A DNA stretch of 36,667 bases, taken from positions 1-36,667 of the forward strand of contig JBMZCX010000022.1 of assembly GCA_049613795.1 (NCBI GenBank). The letters run 5' to 3'. The notes below the pieces were generated by a model. It did not search any database. It saw nothing but the letters and a program-made list of their open reading frames with translations, and was not told the origin of the DNA. Below, piece after piece: positions 1 to 7,973 of the stretch. This DNA comes from Thalassotalea_B sp049613795 (GTDB lineage Bacteria > Pseudomonadota > Gammaproteobacteria > Enterobacterales > Alteromonadaceae). Made by a program: the position numbers and the translations under genes. Position 1 is the first letter of the stretch. Every line of letters begins with the position of its first letter.

Positions 1-1036
1 CTCGCACTTCAAGGTGCTGTTTAAGCAGGGCTAAATTCGCTAAACATGTTTCTCTGGGAATGGCTAAACGCTCTGCATTTTCAGGCAACAATGTTTTTGC
101 AGGAGAAAGTGCAGGGCACTTATTGGTATGAATCAGCTTTACCGAAATAGGTAATTCACCTTCAGCAAGTTCGTCTCTGCGAGTATATAAGCGCGCCTTA
201 ATGTCAGCAGCACTTAAATCAATTAAAGGTTGAGGGCTTTGCGCTAAATCAACCGCGATAACGGCATTTTTATTTGTTGGGTGATAAGAAATTGGAGCAA
301 ACCAGCTTGTACAACCATGTTGCGACGAAATACGGCTAGAAGTATGCACAACAGGTGTCATATTGTACACATCAAGCAATTCAGCCACTTTTTTCTTATT
401 ACGTAAGTTAAATAAATAATGATAAAGCTTTGGCTGTTTTTCTTTAATTAACTTTGCCATAGCAATCGTGGCGTATACGTCACTCATTGCGTCATGGGCG
501 GCTTCGTGGCTTATACCATTGGCTTTGGTGAGTAACTCTAAGCGAAAACTAACTACTTGCTCGCCGTCACGCTCAACGGTTGGCCATTCAATACCTTCAG
601 GGCGAAGGGCATAACAAGCACGAACCATGTCAATAATATCCCAACGACTATTGCCGTTTTGCCATTCTCGGGCATAAGGGTCATAAAAATTACGATAGAA
701 AAGGTAGCGCGACACTTCATCGTCAAACCGAATACTATTATAGCCAGCAACACAGGTATTTGGCACAGTGAATAACGCTTGTATTCGGGCGGCAAATTCA
801 GCTTCAGACAATCCCTCTTTTAATGCTTTTTGTGGTGTAATACCTGTCACTAAAGCCGCTTCAGGGTTAGGTAAATAATCAGCAGGTGGCTGACAGTAAA
901 ACATTTCAGGCTCGCCAATAATATTTAAATCAAGATCAGTTCGAATGCCTGCAAATTGAGAGGGCTTATCGTATTTAGGTGATATTCCCCAAGTTTCATA
1001 ATCGTGCCACATTAATGTTTGCATGTTCTGACTCAA
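1..1036 (-). CDS. sbcB: Exodeoxyribonuclease I (SbcB/XonA), N-terminal part, truncated by window edge
   Basis: This is a 3'-5' single-strand DNA exonuclease acting in mismatch repair and recombination. About 345 of the roughly 475 residues usual for the family are present; the C-terminal third lies left of the window. Reading the minus strand gives the DEDD-exonuclease start HDYETWG (catalytic Asp and Glu), then FAGIRTDLDLNIIGEPE, LVTGITPQ, YNSIRFDDEVSRYLFYRNFYDPYA and SFRLELLTKANGISHEAAHDAMSDVYAT (quoted in shortened form), all matching E. coli ExoI closely. The start is ambiguous. An ATG at 1024 opens directly on MQTLMWHDYE but has no ribosome site. A TTG at 1036 has AAAAGGA 5 nt upstream and adds four residues. 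An ATG at 1054 is also in frame but sits before that ribosome site. I chose TTG 1036. The identity is secure; the start is uncertain. Confidence 0.93.
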   Translation of the reverse strand, partial: MSQNMQTLMWHDYETWGISPKYDKPSQFAGIRTDLDLNIIGEPEMFYCQPPADYLPNPEAALVTGITPQKALKEGLSEAEFAARIQALFTVPNTCVAGYNSIRFDDEVSRYLFYRNFYDPYAREWQNGNSRWDIIDMVRACYALRPEGIEWPTVERDGEQVVSFRLELLTKANGISHEAAHDAMSDVYATIAMAKLIKEKQPKLYHYLFNLRNKKKVAELLDVYNMTPVVHTSSRISSQHGCTSWFAPISYHPTNKNAVIAVDLAQSPQPLIDLSAADIKARLYTRRDELAEGELPISVKLIHTNKCPALSPAKTLLPENAERLAIPRETCLANLALLKQHLEVR

Positions 1037-1054
1037 GTTAGTCCTTTTAATCAT

Positions 1055-1541
1055 TAATTATGATTACTTACGTTTAATATAACCGGCATATTAACAACAT
1101 CAAAAGTTAAAATCATTGAAAAACTGTGAGGGTACAATTTAACTAGAGACTTTGTTAGAAATGATTACGTCATTAATTGGTAATTTCAAAAACATAAAAG
1201 GCACCGTATTCTAGTGAAAGAGAATATCCGACAGTGATGAGGTACCTGCAAGGATCACAGTTAACGCAATAATTAGTTTTAATTATTGCTCACTTGTGCG
1301 GGTTAACACACGCAAAGCCTACGTTGCTCTCAATCCCAATAGTCAGTCATTGCTCAATCGGTCGCCTTGATTTATTACAATTACGCACAACAAGATCACA
1401 AATTTAATGAAAATGGTATACTAACCGATTGATTTACTGATTATTTGTAATTATATCAATGTTAAATATTGCGCATTCGTACCAATTTGTTGGTAGAGTA
1501 TGCAGTGTTAAATAGAATTTACGTTTGCACGGAATAAAAGA
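1055..1541. other. Intergenic region between sbcB and kynU
   Basis: This is 487 bases without a convincing gene. The strand-divergent layout means it should hold promoters for both neighbours. The only clear structure is the inverted repeat at 1266-1289, listed separately. A short ATG frame near 1160 gives 17 codons with no ribosome site and was not called. No riboswitch or tRNA was recognised. Confidence 0.6.
1266..1289. repeat. Perfect 10-bp inverted repeat with 4-nt loop
   Basis: The arms GCAATAATTA and TAATTATTGC are exact reverse complements around a GTTT loop. There is no T-run on either side, so it is not a typical rho-independent terminator. It lies about 250 bp upstream of both flanking genes and could be an operator or an untranslated-region hairpin. 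Function unknown. Confidence 0.6.
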
Positions 1542-2777
1542 ATGAATTTGAATGATGTTATAGCGTTAGATAACGCAGACCCATTGGCTATAAAAAGGCT
1601 CGCGTTTGATTTGCCTGAAAATACAATTTACTTAGACGGAAATTCGTTAGGAGCGTTACCTAAAGCGGCAAAATCGAGAATAGCGAATGTTGTGAATGAG
1701 GAGTGGGGAAACGACCTGATTAAAAGCTGGAATAAGCATCACTGGATTGATCTACCTATCAATATAGGCAATAAAATAGCTCCTATTGTAGGGGCAGAGC
1801 AGGGGCAAGTTATTTGCTGTGACTCTATTTCAATTAATTTATTCAAGTTGTTGGGCAGTGCGTTATCTCTTAATTCTGGGCGTAGTATTGTTTTATCGAC
1901 ACAAGATAATTTTCCTACCGATTTATATATGGCACAAGGCTTAAGTGAGTTGTTAGGCCCTGAGTTGTGCCAACTTCATTTAGTAGAAGAGCAGAAAATA
2001 GCGCAAAGTTTGACTAAAGACGTGGCAGTGTTGTTATTAACTCAGGTTAATTTTAGAACGGGTCAATTATTAAATATGGAAAAGTTGACTCAACTTGCTC
2101 ATGACCAAGGTATTTTGGTTATTTGGGATCTCGCCCATAGTGCTGGTGCATTGCCCATAGAGCTAGATAAATGCAAGGTAGATTTTGCTGTTGGCTGTGG
2201 TTATAAGTATTTAAATGGCGGGCCAGGTGCGCCAGCATTTTTATATGTAGCTAAACGACATCATGCGTTAGTTAAACAACCGCTGTCAGGGTGGATGGGT
2301 CATGAAAGCCCTTTTGCTTTTGATCATACCTATCAGCCTGCAAACGATATTCATCAATTTTTATCGGGTACACCCAGTGTGATCTCGATGAGCGCATTAG
2401 ATTCAGCGCTTGATGTTTGGCAAGACGTTGATATGTTGGAAATTAGACAAAAATCGATAGCATTATGCGATGTATTTATCGATGCAGTTAAAATGCATGA
2501 CTGCTTAAGTGAATTACAACTGTGTTCGCCAAGCGCTTTTAATCAAAGGGGAAGTCAATTAGCTTTTGTTCATAATAATGCCTTTGCAATTTGCCAAGCT
2601 TTAATTGAAAAAGGTGTAATAGCAGACTTTCGTGCGCCAAACATACTGCGTTTTGGTTTTACGCCTCTTTATACGTCTTTTGAAGATATATGGAAAGCGG
2701 TAGGCACTTTAGCTAATGTGGTAGTAAGTGAGCTATATAAAAAGGAGCGTTTTAATTTAAAGGCAAAAGTAACCTAA
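1542..2777 (+). CDS. kynU: Kynureninase
   Basis: This PLP enzyme cleaves kynurenine to anthranilate and alanine in tryptophan catabolism and works in the cytosol. At 411 aa it has normal family length. It opens with the substrate-site region YLDGNSLGALP (30-40), followed by DNFPTDLYMAQGL (122-134). The PLP-contacting motif WDLAHSAGALP is at 195-205. The Schiff-base lysine is K222 in GCGYKYLNGGPGAP. The C-terminal small domain has FRAPNILRFGFTPLY. The gene stands alone: no tryptophan 2,3-dioxygenase or formamidase gene lies beside it in this window. The next gene starts 206 bp downstream, so an operon is not obvious. The identity rests on recognised family motifs and is secure. Confidence 0.95.
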   Translation: MNLNDVIALDNADPLAIKRLAFDLPENTIYLDGNSLGALPKAAKSRIANVVNEEWGNDLIKSWNKHHWIDLPINIGNKIAPIVGAEQGQVICCDSISINLFKLLGSALSLNSGRSIVLSTQDNFPTDLYMAQGLSELLGPELCQLHLVEEQKIAQSLTKDVAVLLLTQVNFRTGQLLNMEKLTQLAHDQGILVIWDLAHSAGALPIELDKCKVDFAVGCGYKYLNGGPGAPAFLYVAKRHHALVKQPLSGWMGHESPFAFDHTYQPANDIHQFLSGTPSVISMSALDSALDVWQDVDMLEIRQKSIALCDVFIDAVKMHDCLSELQLCSPSAFNQRGSQLAFVHNNAFAICQALIEKGVIADFRAPNILRFGFTPLYTSFEDIWKAVGTLANVVVSELYKKERFNLKAKVT

Positions 2778-2983
2778 TATTATGTTAGCGCCGTAAATTG
2801 AGAAAGATCTCACAAGGTAAATACAAGTCACTGCAAATATTCAAAATATTAAAAAGTCCTAGTACTCTTTTCTTATTGAATAAGCGTTTGAAATAAAATG
2901 CATTTCAATACCTTCTTGGTTAGGTCGATATCGAAATTTATGATAACGTCGAAGGGGTACTTTATCTGTTTGGAATTAGTTGT

Positions 2984-3322
2984 ATGAAAAACGCATTACC
3001 TTTACCCGAAGAAAGAAAGTTAACGGTAATATATCGGGTCGAGCCTGGGTGTCTCGGGCCTGAAGGAGCAAGTCATATTATAAAGTTTTGTATTTTTGCT
3101 CAAGCAGCGCTACAAACATTAGATTCAAACTATATTACGTGGAATATTATATCCAGAGAAGACAAAACCTTACCTGAGATGGAATATAATGTGGTTGGTA
3201 AAAAAATGAGCCACAATCAAGCTGAAAAGTATTTAGCTATATTTGGTAAAAGCTTAGATGAATTTGAAGGCCGTTTAAGTGATCAATTAACTCTTCTTAT
3301 TGATAAGTTTATGGGGTATTAA
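2984..3322 (+). CDS. Conserved hypothetical protein, 112 aa
   Basis: I do not recognise this protein. It is soluble, with no signal peptide or membrane segment, and has a conserved-looking N-terminal block (RKLTVIYRVEPGCLGPEGA, residues 11-29) containing a single Cys-Leu-Gly-Pro. The C-terminal half is predicted helical and ends in a hydrophobic LTLLIDKFMGY. It lies 11 bp upstream of the P-loop kinase gene and is probably co-transcribed with it. Upstream, an imperfect palindrome at 2888-2908 (arms TTGAAAT and ATTTCAA) could be part of its promoter. Coding status is supported by length, codon use like the neighbours and tight spacing to the next gene. No function can be given. Confidence 0.7.
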   Translation: MKNALPLPEERKLTVIYRVEPGCLGPEGASHIIKFCIFAQAALQTLDSNYITWNIISREDKTLPEMEYNVVGKKMSHNQAEKYLAIFGKSLDEFEGRLSDQLTLLIDKFMGY

Positions 3323-3333
3323 ATTTATTAACC

Positions 3334-3834
3334 ATGACAACTCTTTATATTTTTTCAGGATTACCTGGTGCTGGTAAAAGCACGCTTGCGGTAGGTTTAA
3401 GTAAACATATAAAAGCCTCGTATCTTCGCGTTGATACCATTGAACAAAGCTTAAAAGAATTATACCAACAAGATGTTTATGCGCATGGCTATCACTTAGC
3501 CTATAGGCTTGCATCTGATAACTTGAGGCAAGGGCTAAATGTTGTTGCTGATTCTTGTAACTCAGTGCTTCAATCACGTGAGGAATGGCAGCAAGTTGCC
3601 CTAGAGGAAAACGCCGCCTTTATTAATATAGAGGTTTGTTGTTCGGCTCTTAATGAACATAAATTTCGGGTGGAAAATCGTGAACCATCGGTTGAAGGAT
3701 TAATACTGCCGTCGTGGAAAAATGTTACAAACCGCTTGTTTGAACCGTGGCATTCATATGTTATAACCCTTGATACGGCTGGTGAGTCAGCACAGCAATC
3801 AATAGCTAGGCTTATTAAACTACTTGGCCTATAA
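3334..3834 (+). CDS. P-loop (AAA_33-type) ATP-binding protein, putative small-molecule or nucleic-acid kinase
   Basis: At 166 aa this is the size of compact P-loop kinases such as chloramphenicol phosphotransferase and the T4 polynucleotide kinase domain. The Walker A motif FSGLPGAGKSTLA is at residues 8-20. A Walker-B-like LNVVADSCNSV (about 69-79) supplies the acidic residue at the end of a hydrophobic strand. A basic lid-like stretch, FRVENREPS, follows at about 111-119. There is no signal peptide. The substrate cannot be read from the sequence. The gene follows the 112-aa hypothetical after 11 bp and precedes a secreted protein gene by 24 bp, so the three probably form one unit. It could alternatively be a zeta-toxin-like kinase, but no antitoxin-like partner is apparent. 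The family is fairly sure, the function is not. Confidence 0.8.
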   Translation: MTTLYIFSGLPGAGKSTLAVGLSKHIKASYLRVDTIEQSLKELYQQDVYAHGYHLAYRLASDNLRQGLNVVADSCNSVLQSREEWQQVALEENAAFINIEVCCSALNEHKFRVENREPSVEGLILPSWKNVTNRLFEPWHSYVITLDTAGESAQQSIARLIKLLGL

Positions 3835-3857
3835 CACAACTAATGATAAGGATTTCT

Positions 3858-4316
3858 ATGCGATATTTAATTTTACTTTTTACCTTTGCTTTTTCATCAT
3901 CACTTTACGCTAATGAATTTGATTTGAAAAAATTTGCTCAAACTTATTTCGATATCATGGTCGCTACGCAAGCACCTAATGCAACTAAACAAGATTTAGA
4001 AAATTACTTATCGTTATTAGTGGATGATGTTGGACATTCACATTTACCATGGGAAACAGATGATACAAGAGCTCCTGATGGAAAAGCAGCGATGCGAAAA
4101 GGTATGACATTTTATTTAGGTGCCCATACTGAGTTTAGTGCTGAACTTCTCGATGTTTTTGTTTTTAATACCTCAGCTATTGCAATACGTTATAAAAGCA
4201 GTGCTAAAGGTATTCACCCCCAAAACAATCAAGCGCTTGAATATACTAATACGATGATGGAAGTGCTTGAACTTGAAGCGGGAAAAGTTGCTATTATTCG
4301 AAAGTACCATGAGTAA
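3858..4316 (+). CDS. Secreted NTF2/SnoaL-like small protein
   Basis: This encodes 152 aa with a clear Sec signal peptide (MRYLILLFTFAFSSSLYA, cleaved before NEFD), so the product is periplasmic or secreted. The mature part (LKKFAQTYFDIMVATQAP, then a DDVGHSHLPWETDD loop, then alternating strands ending in GKVAIIRKYHE) resembles the cone-shaped NTF2/SnoaL fold, in which a pocket binds a small ligand. The start at 3858 is preferred over the in-frame ATG at 3843 because an AAGGA ribosome site lies 6-7 nt before it and the signal peptide then starts correctly. It is probably co-transcribed with the P-loop gene. The fold assignment is by pattern only; no enzymatic role is claimed. Confidence 0.72.
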   Translation: MRYLILLFTFAFSSSLYANEFDLKKFAQTYFDIMVATQAPNATKQDLENYLSLLVDDVGHSHLPWETDDTRAPDGKAAMRKGMTFYLGAHTEFSAELLDVFVFNTSAIAIRYKSSAKGIHPQNNQALEYTNTMMEVLELEAGKVAIIRKYHE

Positions 4317-4412
4317 ATATTTATATTGACAATAATTTGATAAATATAGGAATTATTTTATAAATAGGTCTATGGTTAATGTAAATGTGGGCATTGAAAC
4401 AAGTTCATTTAA

Positions 4413-4432
4413 GTTAATCTTGTTTGATTAAC
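4413..4432. promoter_or_regulatory. Inverted repeat upstream of CBS-domain gene
   Basis: GTTAATC and GATTAAC form a perfect 7-bp inverted repeat with a 6-nt spacer, ending 23 nt before the ATG at 4456. There is no T-run, and its position suits an operator or a leader hairpin. The cognate factor is unknown. Confidence 0.35.
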
Positions 4433-4455
4433 TGATATTAGTCAAAGGAACCTTT

Positions 4456-4875
4456 ATGGAATCATTACAAGTACAAGAATATATGAACCATTATCCCGTC
4501 ACTTTTACACCCGAAATGGCAGTGGAAGAAGCATCGTTACGGTTTTTGAAAACCAAACAAATTGGTGGGCCTGTTATTGATAAGAACCAACGTTTAATTG
4601 GTTTTTTATCTGAAAGTGAAGTATTAGCTAAGCTAATAGAGTCAACCTATCATAATGTTCACTCAGCTTGTGTTAGTGACTTAATGCGTACAGAAGTTTT
4701 ATCGGTTAAACCTTACGATAGCGTTATAGAGCTTGGTCAAAAAATGCTTGAAAATAGGCCTAAAGTTTACCCCGTAGTTGATGACGACGGTAATTTACTT
4801 GGCACCATTAATCGAAATGATGTGTTATCAGCAATTGATCGACATTTACGATCAGGTTTTAATGCGGGTTCATAA
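4456..4875 (+). CDS. Two-CBS-domain protein
   Basis: This is a 139-aa soluble protein made almost entirely of a CBS pair (Bateman module), which usually binds adenine nucleotides. The first CBS covers roughly residues 6-60 (YMNHYPVTFTPEMAVEEA ... GGPVIDKNQRLIGFLSESE). The second covers about 72-130 (VSDLMRTEVLSVKPYDSV ... VYPVVDDDGNLLGTINRNDVLSAI). Both show the hydrophobic-P-V-hydrophobic-D and G-hydrophobic-hydrophobic-(S/N) pattern of the family. There is no attached enzyme domain, so it probably acts as a stand-alone sensor. AAAGGA lies 8 nt before the ATG. It has its own upstream region of 139 bp with an inverted repeat and is probably monocistronic, since a 438-bp gap follows. Confidence 0.9.
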   Translation: MESLQVQEYMNHYPVTFTPEMAVEEASLRFLKTKQIGGPVIDKNQRLIGFLSESEVLAKLIESTYHNVHSACVSDLMRTEVLSVKPYDSVIELGQKMLENRPKVYPVVDDDGNLLGTINRNDVLSAIDRHLRSGFNAGS

Positions 4876-4916
4876 ACTTATAGTTAGTTATTATTGTAGG
4901 TGAATTTATCTCGGAT

Positions 4917-5053
4917 CTGTTGATCTTTGCTATCTTACAAATCTGTTTAGATGTCATTGCTAAAAACCTATTTAATTGGAATAAAATTTAAATAGGCAAG
5001 ATCAACAGCCGCTAAATTCCTGCTTTACGATACTAACCCTCCATTAATTTAGC
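4917..5053. repeat. Nested palindromic element, MITE-like or structured RNA
   Basis: Three inverted repeats are packed together. The outer arms CTGTTGATCTTTGC (4917-4930) and GCAAGATCAACAG (4996-5008) are complementary except for one extra T. Inside them CCTATTTAA (4967-4975) pairs with TTAAATAGG (4988-4996) around a 12-nt loop, and ATCT/AGAT makes a small hairpin at 4941-4952. Directly after, GCTAAATT (5011-5018) pairs with AATTTAGC (5046-5053). The long terminal inverted repeat suggests a non-autonomous transposable element, but no target duplication is clear. A structured transcript is the alternative. Confidence 0.5.
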
Positions 5054-5207
5054 TCTGTCGGAGTTAGCCACATTAAATCTATCTTATTTTAAACTTAATT
5101 ATCGCTCTAATGCAGACATCCTTATTAGTTGTTATAAAAATGTTTATTTATTGTTTCTTTTAAGGGTTGTCGAAAAAACATCGTATAAACCATGGTATCC
5201 GTCTTAA

Positions 5208-5227
5208 ATGTAAAGCTATGTAAAGCT
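5208..5227 (+). repeat. Tandem direct repeat 2 x ATGTAAAGCT
   Basis: Two exact, adjacent copies of ATGTAAAGCT lie about 87 bp upstream of the efflux operon start. The 10-bp period is close to one DNA helical turn, as expected for a tandem binding site on one face of the DNA. No regulator is assigned. Confidence 0.5.
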
Positions 5228-5272
5228 AATTGTTTCAAAATATAGGTATTAGTATCATTTAATGGAAATGTT

Positions 5273-5290
5273 AAATGGTATATACCATTT
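5273..5290. promoter_or_regulatory. 18-bp perfect palindrome, candidate operator of the efflux operon
   Basis: AAATGGTATATACCATTT is its own reverse complement and ends 23 nt before the ATG of the outer-membrane component. It contains a TATATA core and may overlap the -10 region. Size and symmetry fit a TetR- or MarR-type dimer. No such regulator gene is adjacent, so the factor would act in trans. Confidence 0.55.
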
Positions 5291-5313
5291 CTTATTAGGT
5301 AGAAATTAAAACG

Positions 5314-6726
5314 ATGAGTCGTACTTTTAAATTAAAATTTGTATTACCAGCTGTTGCCATGCTTTCGGCATGTGCAGGGCCTAGCGCCATAACTGATGCG
5401 GTTAAAAAGGTTGATACGCCTAAAAACTGGGCTGGCAATACATCTAATGAATCACAATCGAATGTTGCCATAGACAATTGGGTTAATAGCTTTAATCACC
5501 CGCAGTTAACAGGAGTTATTAATCAAGCAATTGCTAATAATTACCAGTTTAAAGCGCAAGGCGCTAAATTAGCGATAGCTAAGACACGTATTACGGTCGC
5601 GAATGCGTCAGATCTTCCTGAATTGTCTATGAGCTTTGGACAATCTCGCCGTAAAACACTACCTAACAGCGGTGTTAATTATAGCAGTTCTTCTGATATT
5701 AATTTGCAACTAAGTTACGAGTTAGATCTTTGGGGAAAATTGTCTGATGAACAAGAAAAAGCACAACTAAATTACGCCAGTGAACTTGCCCAATATCAGC
5801 AGGCACAGTTAACGTTAGTTGCCGATGTAACCAAAGCGTACTTTAGTTTAGTTGAGGCAAAGTCTTTATTAGCGTTATATCAAGAAAGGGCGGCCAACCT
5901 AAAAAATAACTTAGCGATGATCCAGTCGTCTTATCAGTTAGGCTTGCGAGACGCGTTAGACGTGTACTTAACGCAAAATAATGTCAGTAGCGAATTAGCG
6001 CGTATTGCTGAGCAAAAGCAGCAGGTAGCAAATAAAAGTAGATCGTTAGAGCTATTATTAGGTGAATACCCTAACGCAGACATAGCATCGGGTGTTGAAT
6101 TAATGACCTTTAATACCGATTTAGCTCAAGGTGTGCCGTCAGATTTATTAACCAAACGTAGCGATTTACGAGCCTCTTGGTACGATTTATTAGCGTTAGA
6201 CGCTAGCTTAGCTATTGCCCATAAACAACGTTTTCCACGTATATCGTTATCAGCATCTACGGGCGAAAGCTCAAACGAGTTAGGTGATTTGTTAGATGGT
6301 GGCTCAATGGCATGGTCGTTAATTGGTAATTTAACCATGCCACTCTTTAATGCGGGTCGTTTAGCCTCCCTTGAAGAACAAGCAAGATTGGCAGTGGTAC
6401 AAAAAGAGCAATTATATTTGCAACAAATGTATCAAGCCTTTGCAGATGTTGAGCGTTATATTGGTAATGCCAGTACACTTAAAGAGCGTTTTTCTCATTA
6501 TGCAAAAGCAAAAGATAACGCTGTTTCAGCAGAAAAAATATCGTTCGACCAATACTTAAAAGGGTTAGTGTCTTATACCACGGTACTTGAGTCGCAACGC
6601 CGAGCGTTTGACTCACAAACCACACTAATTCAATTAAAAAATCAATTGTTAGCTAACCGAATTTCACTATTTGTTGCTTTAGGCGGTTCGCCATTTAGCG
6701 AATCAGCCAATTCAAAGAGTAAATAA
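5314..6726 (+). CDS. RND efflux outer-membrane lipoprotein (NodT/OprM-type channel)
   Basis: This is the outer-membrane exit duct of a tripartite efflux pump, 470 aa, a normal length. The N-terminus is a lipoprotein signal with lipobox LSAC and lipidated Cys20. The family pattern follows: SNVAIDNWVNSFNHPQL near residue 50, two TolC/OEP repeats rich in heptad-like A/Q/L helices (LSYELDLWGKLSDEQEKAQL, then LLALDASLAIAHKQRFPRI), and the SLIGNLTMPLFNAGRLASLEEQ block about two thirds along. The ribosome site is weak, since AGG is 15 nt upstream. The gene is first in an operon with the adaptor 2 nt downstream. Gene order OMF-adaptor-pump is less common than adaptor-pump-OMF. Substrate unknown. Confidence 0.92.
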   Translation: MSRTFKLKFVLPAVAMLSACAGPSAITDAVKKVDTPKNWAGNTSNESQSNVAIDNWVNSFNHPQLTGVINQAIANNYQFKAQGAKLAIAKTRITVANASDLPELSMSFGQSRRKTLPNSGVNYSSSSDINLQLSYELDLWGKLSDEQEKAQLNYASELAQYQQAQLTLVADVTKAYFSLVEAKSLLALYQERAANLKNNLAMIQSSYQLGLRDALDVYLTQNNVSSELARIAEQKQQVANKSRSLELLLGEYPNADIASGVELMTFNTDLAQGVPSDLLTKRSDLRASWYDLLALDASLAIAHKQRFPRISLSASTGESSNELGDLLDGGSMAWSLIGNLTMPLFNAGRLASLEEQARLAVVQKEQLYLQQMYQAFADVERYIGNASTLKERFSHYAKAKDNAVSAEKISFDQYLKGLVSYTTVLESQRRAFDSQTTLIQLKNQLLANRISLFVALGGSPFSESANSKSK

Positions 6727-6728
6727 AC

Positions 6729-7973
6729 ATGTCTATAAAAAGTAAAAAACTAATCCCATTAATTGTTATTTCAGCGTTTATCTTCGTTGCCTATATGGTG
6801 GCAAAAAATCCACCTAAAGCGCAACGAGGACGCCCAAGTGCGGCACCACAATTAAATGTTGACGTAATCACGCTAACACGTGCCAATACGCCGCTAGCGA
6901 TAAAAAGTTACGGTAAGGTAAAACCAAGAACACAAAGTATGTTGCTACCTCAAGTGTCTGGGCAAATTATGTCGATTAGCCCTAAGTTTAGGGATGGCGG
7001 ATTCTTTGAAAAAGGCGATGCTTTACTTGAACTGGATGATCGCGATTATAAAGCGGAAATCAAAATGGCTCAGTCAACTCTTTTTACGGCGCAGCAAACC
7101 TTTAGCGAAGAACAAGCCAGAGCAGAGCAAGCTAAACAAGACTGGCAGCGTTTAGGTAATAGTGAACAACCGTCTGATTTAGTTTTACGTAAGCCGCAAT
7201 TATTAGCGGCACAAGCTAAGGTTTATTCAGCACAAGCCAGTTTAGCTAAGGCAGAGCTTTCTCTTGAGCGTACTCAAGTGAAAGCCCCATTTACTGGACG
7301 TATATTGAAAAAAGAAGTTGATGTAGGCCAAGTGGTTTCGGCTAACACTAAACTAGCTGAAATTTACGCGGTTGACTATGTTGAAATTCGCTTACCAATT
7401 CAAAACAAAGACTTAGCTTACATTGACTTACCAGTAAGTAATCGTTTTCAAGGCCAAGCGGTTAATCAACCCGCGGTTGAAATTTTGTCTGAATTAATGA
7501 CAACGCCGCAAACTTGGCAAGGCAAAGTGGTTCGTACAGAAGGTGCATTTGACAGTGCATCGCAACAATTATTTGTGGTTGCGCAAATAGATGACCCTTA
7601 TGGTGTTAATCAATCTGAAGGCTTACCGCTAAAAATTGGCCAATATGTAAAGGCAACCATAACAGGCAAAACTTTAAGCAATGCGTTAGTTATTCCTAAT
7701 AAAACCATTTATCAAGGAAGCTACGTATACATTGTTGAAAATAACGCGTTAAAAAGAAAATCGGTAAAGTTAGCTTGGCAAAATGAAGACATTGCTGTTG
7801 TAGCCGAAGGCTTAACTGAAAATGAATTATTAGTATCAACGCCATTAGGCCAGGTGAATTCGGGTACGCCAGTAGCAATTAATGCAAAAGACGGTGTTAT
7901 TCGTGCTAAAAAGCAAAAGCGCAAAAAAGCTATGCAAAAACAAGCTAATGTCGCGAAAGGAGAGCAGTCATGA
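6729..7973 (+). CDS. RND efflux periplasmic adaptor (membrane fusion protein, HlyD family)
   Basis: The adaptor links the inner-membrane pump to the outer-membrane channel. It has 414 aa. An N-terminal anchor (LIPLIVISAFIFVAYMVA, about residues 8-25) is followed by a lipoyl/biotinyl half (VKPRTQSMLLPQVSGQIMS), an alpha-helical hairpin rich in Ala and Gln (about 110-180), the second lipoyl half (TQVKAPFTGRILKKEVDVGQ), a beta-barrel and a membrane-proximal domain. The C-terminus is unusually basic (RAKKQKRKKAMQKQ). Its TGA overlaps the ATG of the pump gene (ATGA), a sign of translational coupling. No Cys lipidation site is present. Confidence 0.93.
   Translation: MSIKSKKLIPLIVISAFIFVAYMVAKNPPKAQRGRPSAAPQLNVDVITLTRANTPLAIKSYGKVKPRTQSMLLPQVSGQIMSISPKFRDGGFFEKGDALLELDDRDYKAEIKMAQSTLFTAQQTFSEEQARAEQAKQDWQRLGNSEQPSDLVLRKPQLLAAQAKVYSAQASLAKAELSLERTQVKAPFTGRILKKEVDVGQVVSANTKLAEIYAVDYVEIRLPIQNKDLAYIDLPVSNRFQGQAVNQPAVEILSELMTTPQTWQGKVVRTEGAFDSASQQLFVVAQIDDPYGVNQSEGLPLKIGQYVKATITGKTLSNALVIPNKTIYQGSYVYIVENNALKRKSVKLAWQNEDIAVVAEGLTENELLVSTPLGQVNSGTPVAINAKDGVIRAKKQKRKKAMQKQANVAKGEQS

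Larger units (their letters stand above)
4876..5313. other. Long intergenic region before the efflux operon
   Basis: This is 438 bases with no credible gene on either strand. It holds a structured palindromic element (4917-5053), a tandem 10-bp repeat (5208-5227) and an 18-bp perfect palindrome (5273-5290), each listed separately. The efflux operon promoter must lie in its right half. Confidence 0.7.

Noticed and set aside
553..795. Two overlapping small frames, one on each strand
   Set aside because: Both lie within sbcB, whose own frame gives continuous strong homology to exonuclease I.
3334..3834. Zeta-toxin of a toxin-antitoxin pair
   Set aside because: The P-loop fits, but the upstream 112-aa protein does not resemble an antitoxin and the third gene encodes an exported protein. 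A generic small kinase is the safer call.
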